From assembly GCA_965222175.1 (NCBI GenBank), contig OZ244938.1:2728001-2792000 (forward strand): a stretch of 64,000 nucleotides of DNA. Direction: 5' to 3'. The position numbers were made by a program, and so were the translations under genes. This DNA comes from NORP240 sp965222175 (GTDB lineage: Bacteria; Pseudomonadota; Gammaproteobacteria; Pseudomonadales; Pseudohongiellaceae). Below the pieces are notes generated by a model. It was not told where the DNA came from and searched no databases. It worked only from the letters and a program-made list of their open reading frames with translations. The number at the start of each line of letters is the position of its first letter. The first letter of the stretch is position 1. Positions 46,565 to 54,898 of the stretch are shown here, in pieces.

Positions 46565-47070
46565 TGCGGGAATAACTCGTTTCTCATGGTAGCATTCACA
46601 CTGAAATTGTATTCCCCGTTAGGAAAAACCGGCTGAACCAGAAACGTTATTGGTCGCCATGAACAATTGAGCACAATGACAATTGTCTCGCCGGGCTCGC
46701 CAAACATACCGCTAGTAAATTCTTCCGAGTCGTATTCGGTGTAGTTTACGATCCCTGACGCCGGGTCGTACAAGCCAACCGAGATTGAACCAACCACGTC
46801 ATCGTACAATCCCATTGACTGTTGCCTGATGACCTCGATTATCGCTCGAAAGCGCGCTTGCTCATCTTCGTCGGGGTCCGCTTCTACCTGTCCGGTTACG
46901 GCGTAGCGTGCTCCCTCTCGCACAGCATGCTGCATGGTTCCATTCACCCACCATAGAACTCCCCAATCAATTACAGCAAAAAGCAGGCCAAAAAACAAAA
47001 CAGCAATGAGGACGAACTCAACGATGGCCGCTCCGACCATTCGTTTCATTTTATTGCCGGCAGTTCTCAT
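46561..47070 (-). CDS. TadE-family pseudopilin-like protein (first)
   Basis: 169 aa. MVGAAIVEFVLIAVLFFGLL then FAVIDWGVLWWVNGTMQHAV and REGARYAVTG, the TadE signature 'G.a.vEF......l..........v....ReGARyA'. One N-terminal membrane helix followed by a ~115-residue extracytoplasmic domain with a single Cys in VLNCSWRPITFLVQP. First gene of the three-gene tad-type operon. Differs from the second TadE by its shorter leader and lack of paired cysteines, so the two are paralogues with separate roles rather than a recent duplication. Confidence 0.87.
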   Translation of the reverse strand: MRTAGNKMKRMVGAAIVEFVLIAVLFFGLLFAVIDWGVLWWVNGTMQHAVREGARYAVTGQVEADPDEDEQARFRAIIEVIRQQSMGLYDDVVGSISVGLYDPASGIVNYTEYDSEEFTSGMFGEPGETIVIVLNCSWRPITFLVQPVFPNGEYNFSVNATMRNELFPQ

Positions 47071-47158
47071 ACAACGAATTCCCAGTCCAGTACCACACCC
47101 AATACTTCACTACACATTCCAGCTTACGATTTTGGTAAACCCTTCAGTCAACGCTTAA

Positions 47159-47275
47159 GAAACCTCTGACCAATTATGGAAATACTCTGGCCTTCAAGCA
47201 AGTCACATACGAGGCGCCTAGCAAAGGCGCCTGACAGACTCCCGTAGAACTCTTCCATAATTGATCTGAGGTTCC
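47159..47275 (+). repeat. Family A inverted-repeat element, copy 6 (with target duplication)
   Basis: 117 bp flanked by TTAA at 47155-47158 and 47276-47279. Left end GAAACCTCTGACCAATTATG, right end CATAATTGATCTGAGGTTCC. Interior CCTGACAGACTCCCGTAGAA is shared with the longer copies, but the central block is deleted. Confidence 0.9.
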
Positions 47276-47932
47276 TTAAGTTTAGTCCTACTTAAAGCTG
47301 ACATCCGTGCCTAAAGCACATTCTGCCACTCTTCATTAACTGCCTCATGTTTAGGTGAAAACTAAAGGCACTTGCAGAACCACTTAATCAGCAGTTTGAT
47401 AATGGCCGGTTGAGCGTGTAAACCTGAAACCCACACTTAGTCTATATCGTAGCACTCCAGTAAAACTTTCCCTAATTGTTTAAGGGACCGGAGTAATTCC
47501 CTGCCTATTCTGACCTGTGGGTATGAACATGTCGAAGCGCTACTCTGATTGCCAGGTAGGTTTTGACGAGCCAACCGCTCTGGCGCCAAGGAACCGCTGA
47601 TATATTATGAAACTCCCCTGGCTTACTGTCAGGGTCTGGGTTATTCGGCACCATGACGCGGACCAGAGACTGCCTGAGGTGAATAGTTTCCCACCTTAAA
47701 AAAATTGCTCCTTTGCGGTTTTCTTGTGATATTTGTAAAACCAGCAATTCAGGAATTATTGCTTCTTACCAACCAAGGCTGGAAATATCAGTGCCAACAG
47801 GTATGGGCTATTATGTATTATTGCTCACGACGAGGATTAGTCTGAGCTGCCCTGGCTTTAACTGTACTGAATCGCTCAATAACAGACTCCTGCACCTGTT
47901 ATCACAACAACGCAAAGGACACGGATTCAACT
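47276..47932. other. Intergenic region ahead of the TauE-type gene, with a family A relic
   Basis: About 650 bp with no gene that I can support. 47590-47618 (GGAACCGCTGATATATTATG and AAACTCCCCTGGC) is a one-ended relic of family A. CCCTAATTGTTTAAGGGA near 47471 is a short palindrome. Confidence 0.5.
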
Positions 47933-48703
47933 GTGGCTATATTCGACACCTACGACGCCGGGATGCTGGCGCTGTTGTGCCTTACAGGTTTCGTCGCTGG
48001 CGGCATCAACACGATTGCCGGTGGCGGCTCAAACCTGACCTTGCCGATGCTGATAGTGCTGGGCCTTCCGGCCGATATCGCCAATGGCACCAACCGCGTG
48101 GGTGTGCTGCTGCAATGCGTGGTCAGTACAGCAGGCTTTGACAAATACAGGACACTGGACCGACCTGCTATCAGGCCCATACTGGTCCCCACACTACTTG
48201 GCGGCCTGTGTGGTGCCCTGCTGGCCGCCATGCTGCCGGGGCTTTATCTCAAGCCCCTGTTGCTGGGCACTATATTGATCATGTCGGTGATCATACTGGT
48301 GAAACCTGGCACGATTGCGCCACCGCCGGGCGCCCCGGTGCGATCCCCCGGGGAAAATCCGGGCGCCTGGCTGGGCCTGTTTGGCGCGGGAGTGTATGGG
48401 GGCTTTGTTCAGGCAGGAGTAGGCTTTATTCTGCTTGCCGCCCTGGCTGGCGGCCTGCGCTATGACCTGCTCAGGGCCAATGCGCTGAAAACCGTCTGCG
48501 TGCTGGCCTTTACCGCAATAGCCATGGTGGTTTTTATTATTTTCGACCAGGTGTGGTGGGTACCTGGACTGATCCTGGCAGCAGGCACCATGCTTGGCGC
48601 CCACTTTACCGTTAAAATCGCCATAGGTGTTGCCCAGTCCACTCTGAAGTGGTTTCTCTTTGCCATGACCCTGGTGGCGTGCCTGGCTGCCTTTTTTTCC
48701 TGA
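47933..48703 (+). CDS. TauE/SafE (TSUP) family membrane permease
   Basis: 256 aa from a GTG. Seven to eight hydrophobic segments. Typical TSUP features: GFVAGGINTIAGGGSNLTLP near residue 20, the glycine/asparagine loop NGTNRVGVLLQCVVSTAGFD, and in the second half GVYGGFVQAGVGFILLAALA and RANALKTVCVLAFTAIAMVV, the internal repeat of the N/G-rich motif. The family exports or imports sulfite, organosulfonates and related anions; the substrate here is unknown. Stands alone, convergent with the PhoQ-like kinase. Confidence 0.88.
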   Translation: MAIFDTYDAGMLALLCLTGFVAGGINTIAGGGSNLTLPMLIVLGLPADIANGTNRVGVLLQCVVSTAGFDKYRTLDRPAIRPILVPTLLGGLCGALLAAMLPGLYLKPLLLGTILIMSVIILVKPGTIAPPPGAPVRSPGENPGAWLGLFGAGVYGGFVQAGVGFILLAALAGGLRYDLLRANALKTVCVLAFTAIAMVVFIIFDQVWWVPGLILAAGTMLGAHFTVKIAIGVAQSTLKWFLFAMTLVACLAAFFS

Positions 48704-48753
48704 TCAGATTACAAGGCATTGTCAGAGTCGGGTCTGCAATGCGAGAAACCTGA

Positions 48754-50169
48754 TCAGGATATCGTGGGGTTTTCAAATACTATCTGAATGCGTGCCCCGC
48801 CAAGATCTGACCGGTCAACATCGATGAGACCGCCGTAGCTGGCGACGATGTCGGTCACCACGGCCAGGCCTATGCCCTGCCCCTGCACCAGGGTGTCGGC
48901 CCTGGCGCCCCGCTGCAAAACGAACTGCCGCTTCTGTTCGTCGATTCCCGGACCGTCATCCTCGATCACTATGCTCAGCTGCTGGCGCCGGACGGTGACT
49001 ACGGTCACACCGACACGAATCCGGCGGTGACCGTATTTGAATGCATTGTCCAGAACGTTCCCGGTGACTTCCATCAGGTCCCGCTCATCCCCGAAAAATA
49101 TCGCGTCGGGATCGACAGATTTTTCACAATGCATGGATTTTTCGGCGTAAACCTTGTCCAGTGCCTTGACGATTTTGTCGATTATCGGCTGCACCCGAAC
49201 CTGCCGTGACAGTGCGTTGGCACCGTTGGTCTGCACCGCACGCTGCAGCTGATAGGAGATAATCTGGTTCATGCGCTCCAGTTGCTCTTCAACTGTTTCT
49301 ATCTGGGTAACAGTGTCCGGGGACAGGCCATTGGACTTTTCCCCGGATAATTTTCCTGTTACACCGGTTATCACCGCCAATGGCGTTTTCAGGCTGTGGG
49401 CCAGGTCACCCAGGGTGGTCCGGTAACGGGCCTGCTGTTTTCGCTCGGTCTTGATCAGCAGGTTGAAATTGTCGGTAACCCCGCGTAACTCTCGCGGATA
49501 ATCGCCTCGCAATTCCTCTCTTGCCCCGGATTCGATAGCCTTGAGATCCCGGGCCATGCGGTGCAGTGGTGACAGTCCCCAGCGCAGAAACACCACCTGC
49601 AGCACCAGCAGAAGAATGGCGACACCGCCTAGCCAGGACCAGAGACTGGTGCGAAATTCGGCAATTTCCGAGTAATAGGGAACTGCCGTTTCCAGGACCG
49701 AAAAATTGTATTCACTGATGCCGTCTTCCCAGAGAATGCCGTAGCTGACGAGAAACAGCTCGTCTCCGTCCTCACTGCGCGTGCGGGTGAAGACATTCTC
49801 GCCAACCGGCACATTCATACTGAGAATTCCCGGGTCCTCCAGGCGCAGGTCCAGCGCGGAACTGCTGCGCCACAATTCCCCCTGCTCCCGGTTGCTGACA
49901 AAACCGTACAGCCCTGAACTCAACTGACCGAACCGCGCTTCGCGAAGATCCTCCAACAGGAAAAACTCACCATTTTCCTCGTCGATGGCCGACAGCAGGA
50001 CATAGATCTGCAATTGCAACTGTTCCGCGGCACCCGCCTCGATACTGTCCCGAAAAGCGCGATCGAGGACAATACCGGTAAGGCCCAGAAACAGTGCCAG
50101 CAGCAAACTGAAACCACTCAACAGGCGGTTCTGAATAGAATAGGTTTTTGCCCGCTTCTGAGTTGTCAT
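48754..50169 (-). CDS. phoQ: PhoQ-like sensor histidine kinase
   Basis: 471 aa from the ATG at 50169; longer in-frame starts would overlap the regulator gene. Topology: membrane helix ~14-36 (IQNRLLSGFSLLLALFLGLT), a periplasmic domain of ~150 residues containing acidic stretches (LSAIDEENGEFFLLEDLREA), second helix ~180-203, then a HAMP-like segment, the phosphorylation motif with His258 in TLGDLAHSLKTPLAVITGVT, and an ATPase domain with NVLDNAFKYG, IEDDGPGID and GQGIGLAVVTDIVASYGG. LAHSLKTPLA and the overall layout match PhoQ-type kinases (cation or peptide sensing). Encoded 25 bp after the regulator. Confidence 0.9.
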   Translation of the reverse strand: MTTQKRAKTYSIQNRLLSGFSLLLALFLGLTGIVLDRAFRDSIEAGAAEQLQLQIYVLLSAIDEENGEFFLLEDLREARFGQLSSGLYGFVSNREQGELWRSSSALDLRLEDPGILSMNVPVGENVFTRTRSEDGDELFLVSYGILWEDGISEYNFSVLETAVPYYSEIAEFRTSLWSWLGGVAILLLVLQVVFLRWGLSPLHRMARDLKAIESGAREELRGDYPRELRGVTDNFNLLIKTERKQQARYRTTLGDLAHSLKTPLAVITGVTGKLSGEKSNGLSPDTVTQIETVEEQLERMNQIISYQLQRAVQTNGANALSRQVRVQPIIDKIVKALDKVYAEKSMHCEKSVDPDAIFFGDERDLMEVTGNVLDNAFKYGHRRIRVGVTVVTVRRQQLSIVIEDDGPGIDEQKRQFVLQRGARADTLVQGQGIGLAVVTDIVASYGGLIDVDRSDLGGARIQIVFENPTIS

Positions 50170-50194
50170 GCGTCGGAGGATTGTTCCGGAACAG

Positions 50195-50866
50195 TCAGGA
50201 CAGGCTGAACCGGTAACCCTGACCCCGGACAGTTTCAATGGGATTGAGGGTCTGATCCGGATCCAGTTTCTGACGCAGGCGACGGATAAATACTTCCAGG
50301 ACGTTGCTGTCCCGGTCGTAGTCCTGGGCGTAAAGGTGTTCAGTGAGTTCTGCTTTCGAGATTACCTGGCCGGGATGCAGCATCAGGTACTCCAGCATCT
50401 TGTATTCATATGCCGTCAGGTCAACTTTCTCACCCGATACCGTGAGCAATTTTGCCGTTAAATCGAGACTTACCGGTCCGAATTCCAGCACCGGGCTGGA
50501 AAAGCCTGCCGCTCGCCGTAACAGGGCATTCAACCTGGCGAGTATTTCCTCGAACTGGAACGGTTTGACCACATAGTCATCGGCCCCGGCGTCCAGGCCG
50601 GCTACCTTGTCCTGCCAGTCGCCCCTGGCTGTCAGAATAAGAATAGGAAACTGTTTACCCTGTCCACGAATGGTTTCGATCAGCTCGATGCCATCGATTT
50701 CCGGCAGGCCCAGGTCGATAATGGCAGCGTCGTAGTCATATTCTTCCGCGTGATACAGGCCGGTACGGCCGTCACCGGCGGCATCAACAACGTAACCGTT
50801 TTCCGATAACGACTGCACCAGTTGTTGGCGCAGGAGATTCTCGTCTTCTACTACCAGCAGCTTCAT
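50195..50866 (-). CDS. phoP: PhoP-like OmpR-family response regulator
   Basis: 223 aa. Receiver domain: MKLLVVEDENLLRQQLVQSL, phospho-acceptor Asp51 in AAIIDLGLPEIDG, and the conserved Lys in VVKPFQFEEILARLNALLRR. Winged-helix output domain: LTAYEYKMLEYLMLHPGQVI then SKAELTEHLYAQDYDRDSNV and LEVFIRRLRQKLDPD, ending in TVRGQGYRFSLS. The closest named type is PhoP. Operon order pepSY gene, phoP, phoQ suggests the PepSY protein is either a target or a modulator. Confidence 0.93.
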   Translation of the reverse strand: MKLLVVEDENLLRQQLVQSLSENGYVVDAAGDGRTGLYHAEEYDYDAAIIDLGLPEIDGIELIETIRGQGKQFPILILTARGDWQDKVAGLDAGADDYVVKPFQFEEILARLNALLRRAAGFSSPVLEFGPVSLDLTAKLLTVSGEKVDLTAYEYKMLEYLMLHPGQVISKAELTEHLYAQDYDRDSNVLEVFIRRLRQKLDPDQTLNPIETVRGQGYRFSLS

Positions 50867-50927
50867 TGCAGGACAGCCTCCTCGATGAAATCAGGGATTG
50901 CCAAGACGTACCCGGCCACCGGGCAGA

Positions 50928-51281
50928 TCAACCGCCGCTGACAGCGCCGGTATTGGCATTGACGAAGACCGTGAAAATCTTGCCTTCGTTTTCCATGCGA
51001 ATCTGGTACCGCAGGTTGTTGCCACGACCTACCAGCGAAATGCGCAGAACGTTTCCGGCGAATCTTTCCCGCGCCAGGTTGACAGCCTGACGTTGGGAGA
51101 TTCTGGGGGCCGCTGCCTGACGGTCATCGCGTGGAGACGCATTGTTGTTGTTGATATCGAGTTGACCCGGTTGAACGGAAGGAACGATCTGGGCGATTAC
51201 CGGTTGCGCCAACATAACCAGGAACAGGCCGCCAGTGACGGCCCGCCTGGAAATCGATATAAGCTGAGAAAAATTAGCCAA
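50928..51281 (-). CDS. PepSY-domain exported protein
   Basis: 117 aa. Signal peptide: SRRAVTGGLFLVMLAQPVIA-Q. An Asn-rich linker (LDINNNNASPRDDRQAAAP) leads to one PepSY domain: ISQRQAVNLARERFAGNVLR then ISLVGRGNNLRYQIRMENEG and KIFTVFVNANTGAVSGG. PepSY domains are thought to inhibit peptidases or to sense at the cell envelope. It lies 61 bp upstream of phoP on the same strand; comparable PepSY genes next to two-component genes occur in Pseudomonas and Shewanella relatives. Confidence 0.87.
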   Translation of the reverse strand: MANFSQLISISRRAVTGGLFLVMLAQPVIAQIVPSVQPGQLDINNNNASPRDDRQAAAPRISQRQAVNLARERFAGNVLRISLVGRGNNLRYQIRMENEGKIFTVFVNANTGAVSGG

Positions 51282-51349
51282 CCGAATTACCCTCGATAAA
51301 CACCGGTCAGTGAAAATTCACCTGCCAGCCACAATTCACCTGCAAGCCA

Positions 51350-51883
51350 CTAAAGGACGGGTTCCACCGATACCCGCAATCGAATCCGGGATCCGGGATC
51401 CCTGTCCGTGCGAACGGTATAATCCTGACCGTTATAATTGTAGGTCACATTGTAGCCCACGATGCGCTCTTCCTCCTGTACCCGGTAAACAGTTTCACAG
51501 CGCTCAACGGTCTCTACCCGGCGTACTGCAGGCCCGGAATTGTTGCGCATGATATCACGGGCCACGGAGTGCCCCAATACTGCGCCAACTACGGCGCCCA
51601 CACGCTGGTTCGACTTATTGTGGCCGACGGCATTGCCAATGGCACCACCGATGATTGTGCCAAGGATTGCCGGTGTATTTGACTGGTTTCGCCGGGGACC
51701 CCGGTCAACCAGGTATTCCTCCTCCCAGCACTGTTCGCTGGGAGTGGATATTTCCACAATCCTGACAATCGGCCTGACATCCACCACCGGCGCGTAGTCA
51801 TAGTCCGTCTGCGCCAGACCCATGTTAGCAGCGAGGATACCGGTCAATCCCAACGCTGCTCCTGCCACATTCTTCATAGCCAT
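51350..51883 (-). CDS. Glycine-zipper 2TM (Rick_17kDa-like) outer-membrane-associated protein
   Basis: 177 aa from the ATG at 51883, which has AAAGGA 7 bp upstream; an earlier in-frame start is ignored. Signal peptide: MKNVAGAALGLTGILAANMG then LAQ. The middle has a glycine zipper: AILGTIIGGAIGNAVGHNKS then NQRVGAVVGAVLGHSVARDI. The C-terminal part has RRVETVERCETVYRVQEEER and VGYNVTYNYNGQDYTVRTDR, a beta-rich tail of the same family as slyB/YmfG-type proteins. Unlike SlyB it has no lipobox. Probably envelope-associated. Oriented with the PepSY-phoPQ genes, 68 bp upstream of them. Confidence 0.85.
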   Translation of the reverse strand: MAMKNVAGAALGLTGILAANMGLAQTDYDYAPVVDVRPIVRIVEISTPSEQCWEEEYLVDRGPRRNQSNTPAILGTIIGGAIGNAVGHNKSNQRVGAVVGAVLGHSVARDIMRNNSGPAVRRVETVERCETVYRVQEEERIVGYNVTYNYNGQDYTVRTDRDPGSRIRLRVSVEPVL

Positions 51884-52363
51884 GTCGCTGTCCTTTAAAC
51901 GGTAATCAGATAATTTCCAGTCCCGCGAAAACGGGATTTTCAAGTTCACAGTGAACAGAGTAATGCGGTCAAGCTGAATCCAGGCTTAAGCGTAATCAGT
52001 TCCTTTTCACTGCTGGCGGGCCCTGGCGTAACGGAAAACCGGATTCTTGCCCGATATTGCCGCCGGAATTGGCTGTTGACGACATTCCGCAGACAGGCAG
52101 CCAGTCCCGAAGGGACAGGTTCGCGTCGGCGGTCCTCACCCCGCAATCCGGCCCCTCCCCGACGCCCCACGAACCTCCAGGCCGGATCGCGTCCCGGGGG
52201 CGGCGCGGTTTTATTTCTTAAAAGGCCTGGTTTAGAATTGCCCGGGTCCGACTGTTTGAATCAACGCGGAATCATCTCGCGTATCGATAAAAAGATACTT
52301 CACGGAAGCAGTCGATCACCTGAATAAAATCAAAAGAAATCTGCAGAAACCAAGAGAATCAAC
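51884..52363. other. Intergenic region ahead of the cold-shock-domain gene
   Basis: 480 bp between divergent genes; no gene is supported. The middle (52080-52210) is GC-rich, with several short inverted repeats such as CCAGTCCCGAAGGGAC. It must hold two promoters; I cannot assign either with confidence. Confidence 0.4.
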
Positions 52364-52783
52364 ATGTTTATTCGCCTGTTTGCAATTGGGCTGATCATTA
52401 CCTTGTCAGCCCTGATACCCGCCTACTTCCTGCTTGCCTATCCCGCCGAGGTGGCAGGCACCGTCGCCCTGAGAACGCTTGCCGTTACCGTGTTCTGTAC
52501 TTCCGTTGTGTCCGCCTGGCTGGGCTGGCGACTGGTCGGCGGATCAGATGCGACAACTGTGAACTCCACTGAAGAAATCCGGGAACTGGGAACCGTAAAA
52601 TGGTTCAATGCCAACAAAGGCTTTGGTTTCATCACCCGCGACAGCGGCGACGACGTGTTCGTCCACTTTCGCTCGATCCGCGGCAAAGGACACCGGGTCC
52701 TGCGTGACGGCCAGCGCGTCGAGTTTCTTATCAGTGAAAGCAGCAAGGGGCTTCAGGCAGAAGACGTTGCCGTCGCCGGCTGA
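52364..52783 (+). CDS. Membrane-anchored cold-shock-domain protein
   Basis: 139 aa. Two membrane helices come first (residues ~4-26, FIRLFAIGLIITLSALIPAY, and ~36-58, TLAVTVFCTSVVSAWLGWRL). After a short linker comes one complete cold-shock domain from residue ~75: LGTVKWFNANKGFGFITRDS and GDDVFVHFRSIRGKGHRVLR, with RNP1 (KGFGFI) and RNP2 (VFVHF). It ends like free Csp proteins (KGLQAEDVAV). The nucleic-acid-binding surface is intact, so this is a Csp tethered to the inner membrane on the cytoplasmic side. Comparable proteins occur in other gammaproteobacteria; the RNA target is unknown. A family B repeat starts 3 bp after the stop. Confidence 0.88.
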   Translation: MFIRLFAIGLIITLSALIPAYFLLAYPAEVAGTVALRTLAVTVFCTSVVSAWLGWRLVGGSDATTVNSTEEIRELGTVKWFNANKGFGFITRDSGDDVFVHFRSIRGKGHRVLRDGQRVEFLISESSKGLQAEDVAVAG

Positions 52784-52785
52784 CC

Positions 52786-52921
52786 GGCTGTTGAAAAACG
52801 TCATGAGTGCAGCCAGGACGAGGCGATAACTGTCGAAAAAGCGCAGTTTACCCAGTGTAAATGAGCATTTTGAGAGAGTTTTCAACGAAGTATTGGCAAG
52901 CGCATCAGTTTATCAACAGCC
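52786..52921. repeat. GGCTGTTGA repeat (family B), copy 2
   Basis: 136 bp between ends GGCTGTTGA and TCAACAGCC (perfect 9-bp inverted repeat). Interior: AAAAACGTCATGAGTGCAGC then CAGGACGAGGCGATAACTGT, and a palindromic TTTACCCAGTGTAAA. It starts 3 bp after the cold-shock gene stop. The first half matches the copy after ilvC at 21159. Confidence 0.75.
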
Positions 52922-53015
52922 TGCCAGGCCATCGCTACCTTGAGAGATTCAGGGTAGACTGCAGTCCGGCCAGCGCGAGTGCCGACCTGAAGTACGCAGT
53001 GGAGGAAGAGACTTA

Positions 53016-54167
53016 ATGGAAAAAGCGCCTATCAACTGGACTAACATGCTGCTGTTCAGCCTGACGCCACTGTTTGCCGTGACGCTGGTACCACTGTACG
53101 GCTACTTTTTCGGTTACGACCTGTTTGAATGGATGGTATTCGGCCTTTTCATGGCCTTCTGCGGCCTTTCCATTACCGCCGGCTACCATCGCCTGTGGTC
53201 TCACAAAGCCTACAAGGCCAGTCCGGTGGTACGCGTGGTATTTGCCCTGGGCGGTGCCCTCGCGCTGCAGAACGACGTCTTTGCCTGGGCTTCGGATCAC
53301 CGCCGTCACCATCTGCACGTGGATGACAATGATCGGGATCCCTATTCTGCCGGCCGCGGCTTCTGGTTTTCCCACATTGGCTGGATATTGCGAAATTACG
53401 AGAGCGGTAAAGAGGATTTCAGCAATATCAAGGATCTGATGAAAGACCCCGTATTGCAGTGGCAACACCGGCACTACCTGGCGCTGGTGTTGATCATGAA
53501 TATCGGTTTACCGGCACTGATAGGCTGGCTGCATGGCGATATTCTCGCCTCCCTGCTGCTGGCGGGACTGCTGCGGCTGGTACTCAGTCAACATGTTACC
53601 TACCTGATCAATTCCCTGGCGCACATGTGGGGACGACAACCCTACAGCCTTGAGAATTCGGCACGGGACAACGGGCTGCTGGCGTTCCTGACCTACGGCG
53701 AGGGCTATCACAACTACCATCACTCCTTCCAGTGGGATTACCGCAACGGCATCCGTTGGTGGCAATGGGATCCCACCAAGTGGCTGATCCGCATGCTGTC
53801 GCTGATGGGACTGGCCCGGGACCTGCGGCGCTGCAACCCGGCCAGCATCGAAACCGCACGGCTGGAACTGCAGTTCAGGAAAGCCCATGAAAAATGCGAT
53901 CTGCTTGAACTGCCGGAGAAATGGCGTTCCCGCCTGGAACAGGAGTACCAGGAGTTCAGGGATACCCTGCAACTCTGGAACCGTCATCGCCAGTCCTGGT
54001 ACAGGGCAAAAAGCCGAAACCTGCAGCAATCTCTGAACCAGATCGATCTACGGCGAATCAGGGACGCGTATCGCGAAATGCATTACCGCCTCAAGGTACA
54101 GCGGCGGCGCTGGCAATTCCTGCTGCAACAGCTTACCCATCCGGGAGCGGCCGCTACCCTGGCCTAG
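53016..54167 (+). CDS. Membrane fatty-acid (delta-9 type) desaturase
   Basis: 383 aa. Diiron membrane enzyme that puts a double bond into acyl chains of lipids or acyl-CoA, used to keep membranes fluid. Four hydrophobic helices and all three histidine boxes: HRLWSH (~res 58), HRRHH (~res 95) and HNYHH near 235, with GEGYHNYHHSFQWDYRNG. The family pattern FWFSHIGWILR is present. The last ~110 residues form a charged, probably coiled-coil extension (KAHEKCDLLELPEKWRSRLE and following) not needed for the family's catalytic core. Preceded by a cold-shock-domain gene, which fits a low-temperature role by association only. Confidence 0.92.
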   Translation: MEKAPINWTNMLLFSLTPLFAVTLVPLYGYFFGYDLFEWMVFGLFMAFCGLSITAGYHRLWSHKAYKASPVVRVVFALGGALALQNDVFAWASDHRRHHLHVDDNDRDPYSAGRGFWFSHIGWILRNYESGKEDFSNIKDLMKDPVLQWQHRHYLALVLIMNIGLPALIGWLHGDILASLLLAGLLRLVLSQHVTYLINSLAHMWGRQPYSLENSARDNGLLAFLTYGEGYHNYHHSFQWDYRNGIRWWQWDPTKWLIRMLSLMGLARDLRRCNPASIETARLELQFRKAHEKCDLLELPEKWRSRLEQEYQEFRDTLQLWNRHRQSWYRAKSRNLQQSLNQIDLRRIRDAYREMHYRLKVQRRRWQFLLQQLTHPGAAATLA

Positions 54168-54305
54168 TGTCGATCGGGCTCCTGCTGCATGGCTATTCGG
54201 GCTGCGGTCCGTGTGGCCGCCCTGGCAGAGAACCCTTGTAGACTTGCACAGGCACCTGCTCCGGGTTTACCCTTGGCTACACACAAATTCACCAGGAAAA
54301 CCACT

Positions 54306-54812
54306 ATGTTCAGAACCATACCGGGCAAAACCGCGGCAATTCTCCTGGGATTCAGCCTCGCCTCCATGACCCAGGCCGTGGAGGTCGGTGAACCTGCACC
54401 TGATTTCACCCTCCCTGCCATCGAGGACAGTGACACCGAGATAACCCTCAGCGAACTGCGCGGCAAAGTGGTCTACGTCGACTTCTGGGCGTCCTGGTGT
54501 GCGCCCTGCCTGCTGTCCCTGCCCCTCTACAACGATATTTACAACAAGTACAGTGACCAGGGGCTGGAAGTAGTGGGTATCAATATCGACAATCCCATCG
54601 AGGATGGCCTGGATTTTCTCCTGGATACGCCGCTGGACTTCAAAATACCCGCGGACCCCGATGGCGAGACGTCTACCTTGTATGATGTCTACGGCATGCC
54701 CACTTCATTCCTGATCGATCGCGACGGTGTCGTGCGGATGGTTCACGAAGGCTTCCGCAACGGTGACATCGAATTGATCGACGAGGAAATCAGGTCGCTA
54801 CTGGCCGAGTAA
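54306..54812 (+). CDS. TlpA/ResA-like periplasmic thioredoxin
   Basis: 168 aa from the ATG at 54306; a longer open frame upstream lacks signal-peptide character. Signal peptide: KTAAILLGFSLASMTQAVEV. Thioredoxin fold: GEPAPDFTLPAIED then LSELRGKVVYVDFWASWCAP, with the redox motif C-A-P-C, and the cis-Pro segment YGMPTSFLIDRDG. TlpA-like proteins reduce or oxidise periplasmic disulfides, for instance in cytochrome c or copper-site maturation. The client here is not indicated by neighbours. An inverted repeat (TTGCCCGG / CCGGGCAA) about 20 bp after the stop may end this and the convergent srkA transcript. Confidence 0.88.
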   Translation: MFRTIPGKTAAILLGFSLASMTQAVEVGEPAPDFTLPAIEDSDTEITLSELRGKVVYVDFWASWCAPCLLSLPLYNDIYNKYSDQGLEVVGINIDNPIEDGLDFLLDTPLDFKIPADPDGETSTLYDVYGMPTSFLIDRDGVVRMVHEGFRNGDIELIDEEIRSLLAE

Positions 54813-54898
54813 AACCTCCCTGTTGCCCGGAATCCGCACGACCGAGCCGGCTGCCGGCAGGCCGGTTTCGGGGAAACCGGGCAATCAGCGTCTCCCTG

